Positions 5,320 to 7,364 of a DNA stretch of 7,364 nucleotides are shown here, piece by piece; the first letter of the stretch is position 1, and the number at the start of each line of letters is the position of its first letter. The notes beneath the pieces were generated by a model, which was given only the letters and a program-made list of their open reading frames with translations, made no database searches and was not told the origin of the DNA. The stretch covers positions 1-7,364 of the forward strand of contig JAAZVD010000074.1 of assembly GCA_018623785.1 (NCBI GenBank), written 5' to 3'. This DNA is from Bacteroidota bacterium. GTDB taxonomy: Bacteria; Bacteroidota; Rhodothermia; Rhodothermales; UBA10348. A program made the position numbers and the translations under genes.

Positions 5320-6444
5320 ATGAAACCTACCAGAGTCTTCCTGCTTTGCACGACTGCCCTTCTGTTCTGGGTCAGCAGCCTGCACGCGCAGGATATCAAT
5401 CGCTCCTTTGATGCATCCCCTGGCAGCACGCTTATCCTCACGCTCAAGACCGGAGGCGATGTCCTTATCCGGGGATGGGAGCGCGATCGCGTAGAGGCTT
5501 CCGTAGTTATCCGGGGCCGGGATGCCAGCGATGTGGTCATGGATTTTGACCAGTCCTCGAAAACGATCGAGATTTCCAGCGAGTTTGCTTCCCGCCGATC
5601 GCGTGCGAACGTGTCCGTCGAAGTCCGGGTACCGTCCCGATTCGATCTGGATGTCTCCACGAATGGCGGTGACCTGGAGATCCATGGAGTGACCGGCACC
5701 ATTGAAGGCTCCTCAATGGGTGGCGACCTCGCCCTCAGCCACCTCGGTGGAAAGCTGGATCTCTCTACGATGGGCGGCAATATCGGACTGACTGACTCGG
5801 AGGTGGACGGTAGCCTGCACACGATGGGCGGGGATGTTGCCATCTCCGATGTAACAGGTAACATCGATGGCACCACGATGGGAGGAGACGTGACCTATGA
5901 CAACGTACGCTCGAGTCGCAGCGGCAGCCAGGACGTTGTAAAAGTTTCCTCTATGGGCGGGGATGTGGTCGTCGACGAGGCCCTCCATGGGGCCGATGTC
6001 CATACGATGGGCGGCGACGTCCAGATCAACCGCGCTGCCAACTATGTCAAGGCTGGAACCATGGGTGGAGATATCGTTGTCTCCGAAATCGATGGCTGGA
6101 TCGAGGCCAATACCATGGGTGGGGATATAGAGGTAAACATGGTAGGCGGCACCGCCGGTGATCGGCATGTGGAACTCGAGTCCATGGGCGGCACCATTGT
6201 ACTTAGCGTACCGCCGGGACTATCGATGGACATAGACATCCGGATCCGTCTTTCCCATGGCGCGGATTGGGACGAGTACGAAATCGTCTCAGACTTCGAT
6301 CTAGAGGTTGATGTGGAAAACGACTCAGAGCGCCGTTGGCGTTCCAACCGCGAAGTAGTAGCCACCGGTCGGGTCGGCAACGGTGGCAACAAGGTTGTGA
6401 TTCGCACGGTAAACGGGAACGTCGTCCTGAAACGGGGGCGATGA
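5320..6444 (+). CDS. Exported DUF4097-like beta-solenoid protein with MGGD repeats
   Basis: A 374-residue protein. The N-terminus MKPTRVFLLCTTALLFWVSS ends in LHAQ, a clear Sec signal peptide with cleavage after A23, so the product is periplasmic or surface-exposed. The N-terminal part (TGGDVLIRGWERDRVEASVVIRG, about 44-66) is the typical opening of DUF4097/DUF4098-type putative adhesins. Residues 114-292 form a repeat array in which MGG(D/N/T) recurs nine times, mostly every 18 residues, each followed by a short hydrophobic strand. The C-terminal part (VPPGLSMDIDIRI, then IRTVNGNVVLKRG) closes the solenoid as in related proteins. The ATG at 5320 is preferred because the signal peptide starts there; an in-frame TTG at 5275 adds 15 residues of no meaning. 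No membrane anchor, lipobox or sorting signal is seen. The molecular role of the family is unknown; an envelope role is inferred. Confidence 0.85.
   Translation: MKPTRVFLLCTTALLFWVSSLHAQDINRSFDASPGSTLILTLKTGGDVLIRGWERDRVEASVVIRGRDASDVVMDFDQSSKTIEISSEFASRRSRANVSVEVRVPSRFDLDVSTNGGDLEIHGVTGTIEGSSMGGDLALSHLGGKLDLSTMGGNIGLTDSEVDGSLHTMGGDVAISDVTGNIDGTTMGGDVTYDNVRSSRSGSQDVVKVSSMGGDVVVDEALHGADVHTMGGDVQINRAANYVKAGTMGGDIVVSEIDGWIEANTMGGDIEVNMVGGTAGDRHVELESMGGTIVLSVPPGLSMDIDIRIRLSHGADWDEYEIVSDFDLEVDVENDSERRWRSNREVVATGRVGNGGNKVVIRTVNGNVVLKRGR
5713..6195 (+). repeat. In-gene tandem array with 54-base (18-residue) period
   Basis: ATGGG(C/T/A)GG is repeated in frame at 5716, 5770, 5824, 5878, 5953, 6007, 6061, 6115 and 6184. 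Spacings are 54, 54, 54, 75, 54, 54, 54 and 69 bases. Conservation is concentrated at the MGGD codons, while the intervening codons have diverged, as expected for a protein-level solenoid and not for a recent DNA duplication. The two longer gaps mark loop insertions of 7 residues (around SSRSGSQ, about 198-204) and 5 residues (around GGTAGDR, about 276-282). The minus-strand open frames over this region are shadows of the repeat. Confidence 0.85.
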
Positions 6445-6505
6445 CGTAACCCATCGGCTGTAAAGCACGGGGGCTCCCCAACCGGAGTATCGAGGCAAAG
6501 GCGTC

Positions 6506-7027
6506 TTACTCGTGGATGCCGTCAGGATCGTCCTCAGGGAAACCGTACACGACGAGCGTCCGCCCATCTACCTGCTTTTCCGACACGTGGGACATCCCCA
6601 TCTTCTCCATGATACGGATGGAGCCTGCGTTTTCGGGGTAGGATTGGGCCAGTATTCCCGTCAATCCGAAAGTGGTGCGGCCCACCCACAAAGCGGCTGA
6701 ACACGCCTCGAATCCATACCCACCTCCCCAGAAGTCCCGTCCGAGGCGCCATCCGAAATCCAGATATCCGTCTTTGTCATCAAAGCCGGAAAATCCCATC
6801 AGGCGGCCGCTGGCAGCATGCTCGATGGCAAAACGCATCCAGCCACGCGTATTCTGGTGACTCATCATGGTGCGCACGAAGGCTTCGGCCTGCGACCGGT
6901 CCCGGGGCTTTCCATCACCGATAAAACGCATGACCTCGGGATCTGCAATGATGGCGGCATAGGCATCGACATCATCCAAGGACCAGTCCCGCAGAACGAG
7001 ACGCTCAGTTCGGACGTGCGTAGTCAT
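6506..7027 (-). CDS. GNAT family N-acetyltransferase (RimJ/RimL-like, Acetyltransf_3)
   Basis: A 173-residue cytoplasmic acetyl-CoA-dependent N-acetyltransferase. The N-terminus VRTERLVLRDWSLDDVDAY (5-23) is the classic RimJ/RimL start. DPEVMRFIGDG follows at 29-39, then central strands (FAIEHAASGRLMGFSGF, 66-82), the acetyl-CoA pyrophosphate-binding motif RDFWGGGYGFEA at 97-108 (R-x-x-x-G-x-G type), and the C-terminal PENAGSIRIMEKMGM at 131-145, which is diagnostic of this subfamily. Known relatives acetylate ribosomal protein N-termini, or small molecules and amino acids; the substrate cannot be told from sequence. The ATG at 7027 places all motifs normally. The gene is convergent with the DUF4097-like gene (61 bases between stops) and divergent from glnS. 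Confidence 0.94.
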   Translation of the reverse strand: MTTHVRTERLVLRDWSLDDVDAYAAIIADPEVMRFIGDGKPRDRSQAEAFVRTMMSHQNTRGWMRFAIEHAASGRLMGFSGFDDKDGYLDFGWRLGRDFWGGGYGFEACSAALWVGRTTFGLTGILAQSYPENAGSIRIMEKMGMSHVSEKQVDGRTLVVYGFPEDDPDGIHE

Positions 7028-7179
7028 GGATTTCTCGTGCAGGGAACTCAGCTTTCTTATACACGGCGGGGGATTTTTTTAGTTTCGGAAGCGTTTGTGA
7101 CCTTTTGCGACCCGAAGCGCTGATTCTGCATCGAATCTGTCCCGAGCCGCCTGCCAACCTTGCTCCCCCCGTACCCACC
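7028..7179. promoter_or_regulatory. Divergent intergenic region between the GNAT gene and glnS
   Basis: These 152 bases separate oppositely oriented starts. On the minus strand TATAAG (plus positions 7057-7062) lies about 30 bases before the GNAT start and could be a -10 element, but no good -35 is spaced with it. A run of seven T at 7074-7080 follows a G/C stretch, but no stem precedes it, so it is not a terminator. No promoter for glnS is recognisable. Confidence 0.35.
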
Positions 7180-7364
7180 GTGACCTACTTCTTCCTTCAG
7201 GATCCTATTGCTGCGCGGTTTGCTGCACCCAATGATGGCGCTGGTTCGTCGCCGGACACCCGGGAAAGCCGACACTTCATCCAGCATATCATAGATGACG
7301 ATCTCAAAACCGGGCGGGTAAAGGGCGACATCGTAGTTCGATTCCCACCCGAACCCAACGGCTA
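7180..7364 (+). CDS. glnS: Glutaminyl-tRNA synthetase, N-terminal fragment (runs off the right edge)
   Basis: The first 61 codons of a class I aminoacyl-tRNA synthetase, cut at the right edge. Residues 30-42 (SRHFIQHIIDDDL) and 54-61 (RFPPEPNG, followed by a partial Tyr codon) match the GlnRS start (xFIxxIIDEDL, then RFPPEPNGYLHIGH). PPEPNG distinguishes it from bacterial GluRS, which has FAPSPTG. The enzyme charges tRNA-Gln directly with glutamine using ATP. No in-frame ATG exists between the upstream stop at 7021-7023 and the edge, so GTG at 7180 is the best start; it gives about 29 residues before the conserved block, longer than usual. A TTG at 7105 is a weaker alternative. No ribosome binding site is visible. 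Confidence 0.88.
   Translation, partial: MTYFFLQDPIAARFAAPNDGAGSSPDTRESRHFIQHIIDDDLKTGRVKGDIVVRFPPEPNG

Noticed and set aside
5226..5876. 216-codon minus-strand open frame rich in Ser/Pro/Thr
   Set aside because: It mirrors the repetitive DUF4097-like gene on the other strand. The periodic codons keep the opposite frame open, and it shows no family motif or signal peptide.
6469..6479. GGGGGCTCCCC hairpin between the convergent DUF4097-like and GNAT genes as a terminator
   Set aside because: The stem is four base pairs with a 3-base loop and no T-run follows on either strand.
7074..7080. T7 run as an intrinsic terminator
   Set aside because: No stem precedes it on the plus strand, and no gene ends there; it lies between two divergent starts.

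Overview
The window looks like ordinary chromosomal DNA of a moderately GC-rich Gram-negative bacterium. It is most likely from the Bacteroidota/Rhodothermota side of the tree. The reasons are: two exported proteins with Sec-type signal peptides, one of them resembling an outer-membrane beta-barrel; a YqgE/AlgH protein; a glutaminyl-tRNA synthetase; and the near absence of Shine-Dalgarno sequences before the starts. The lineage is an inference from gene content, not a measurement. I see no mobile element, CRISPR array, phage gene, rRNA or tRNA.

Layout. (1) 1-1362, minus: a large exported, probably outer-membrane, protein that runs off the left edge. Its start overlaps the stop of (2) 1359-1703, minus: a HIT/HinT-type purine nucleotide hydrolase. 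(3) 1704-1955: a divergent intergenic region with short repeats and a possible branched fold. (4) 1956-2369 and 2403-3011, plus: a pterin pair, a 6-pyruvoyltetrahydropterin-synthase-type enzyme with the CX5HGH motif followed by GTP cyclohydrolase I (FolE). (5) 3050-3613 and 3627-4073, minus: YqgE/AlgH and, just upstream of it, an unnamed Trp-rich helical protein; the two probably form an operon and converge on folE. (6) 4074-4300: divergent intergenic region. (7) 4301-5095, plus: a classical short-chain dehydrogenase, followed by a possible 49-codon ORF whose start overlaps its stop. (8) 5320-6444, plus: an exported DUF4097-like beta-solenoid protein with nine MGG(D) repeats, mostly exactly 18 residues apart. 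(9) 6506-7027, minus: a RimJ/RimL-like GNAT acetyltransferase, convergent with the previous gene. (10) 7180-7364, plus: the first 61 codons of glutaminyl-tRNA synthetase, cut by the right edge.

Function. The clearest pathway is pterin metabolism. FolE makes 7,8-dihydroneopterin triphosphate from GTP, and the adjacent PTPS-type enzyme uses that product. The active-site spacing is that of the eukaryotic-like tetrahydrobiopterin enzyme rather than of canonical QueD, so a biopterin-type cofactor route is worth testing. The SDR about 1.3 kb downstream could supply a reductase step, but its sequence does not show that. The remaining genes look like a mixed set of housekeeping and envelope genes. 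I found nothing here that I can defend as a wholly new system; the most unusual pieces are the 18-residue solenoid, the PTPS-II-type/FolE pair and a few small intergenic elements.
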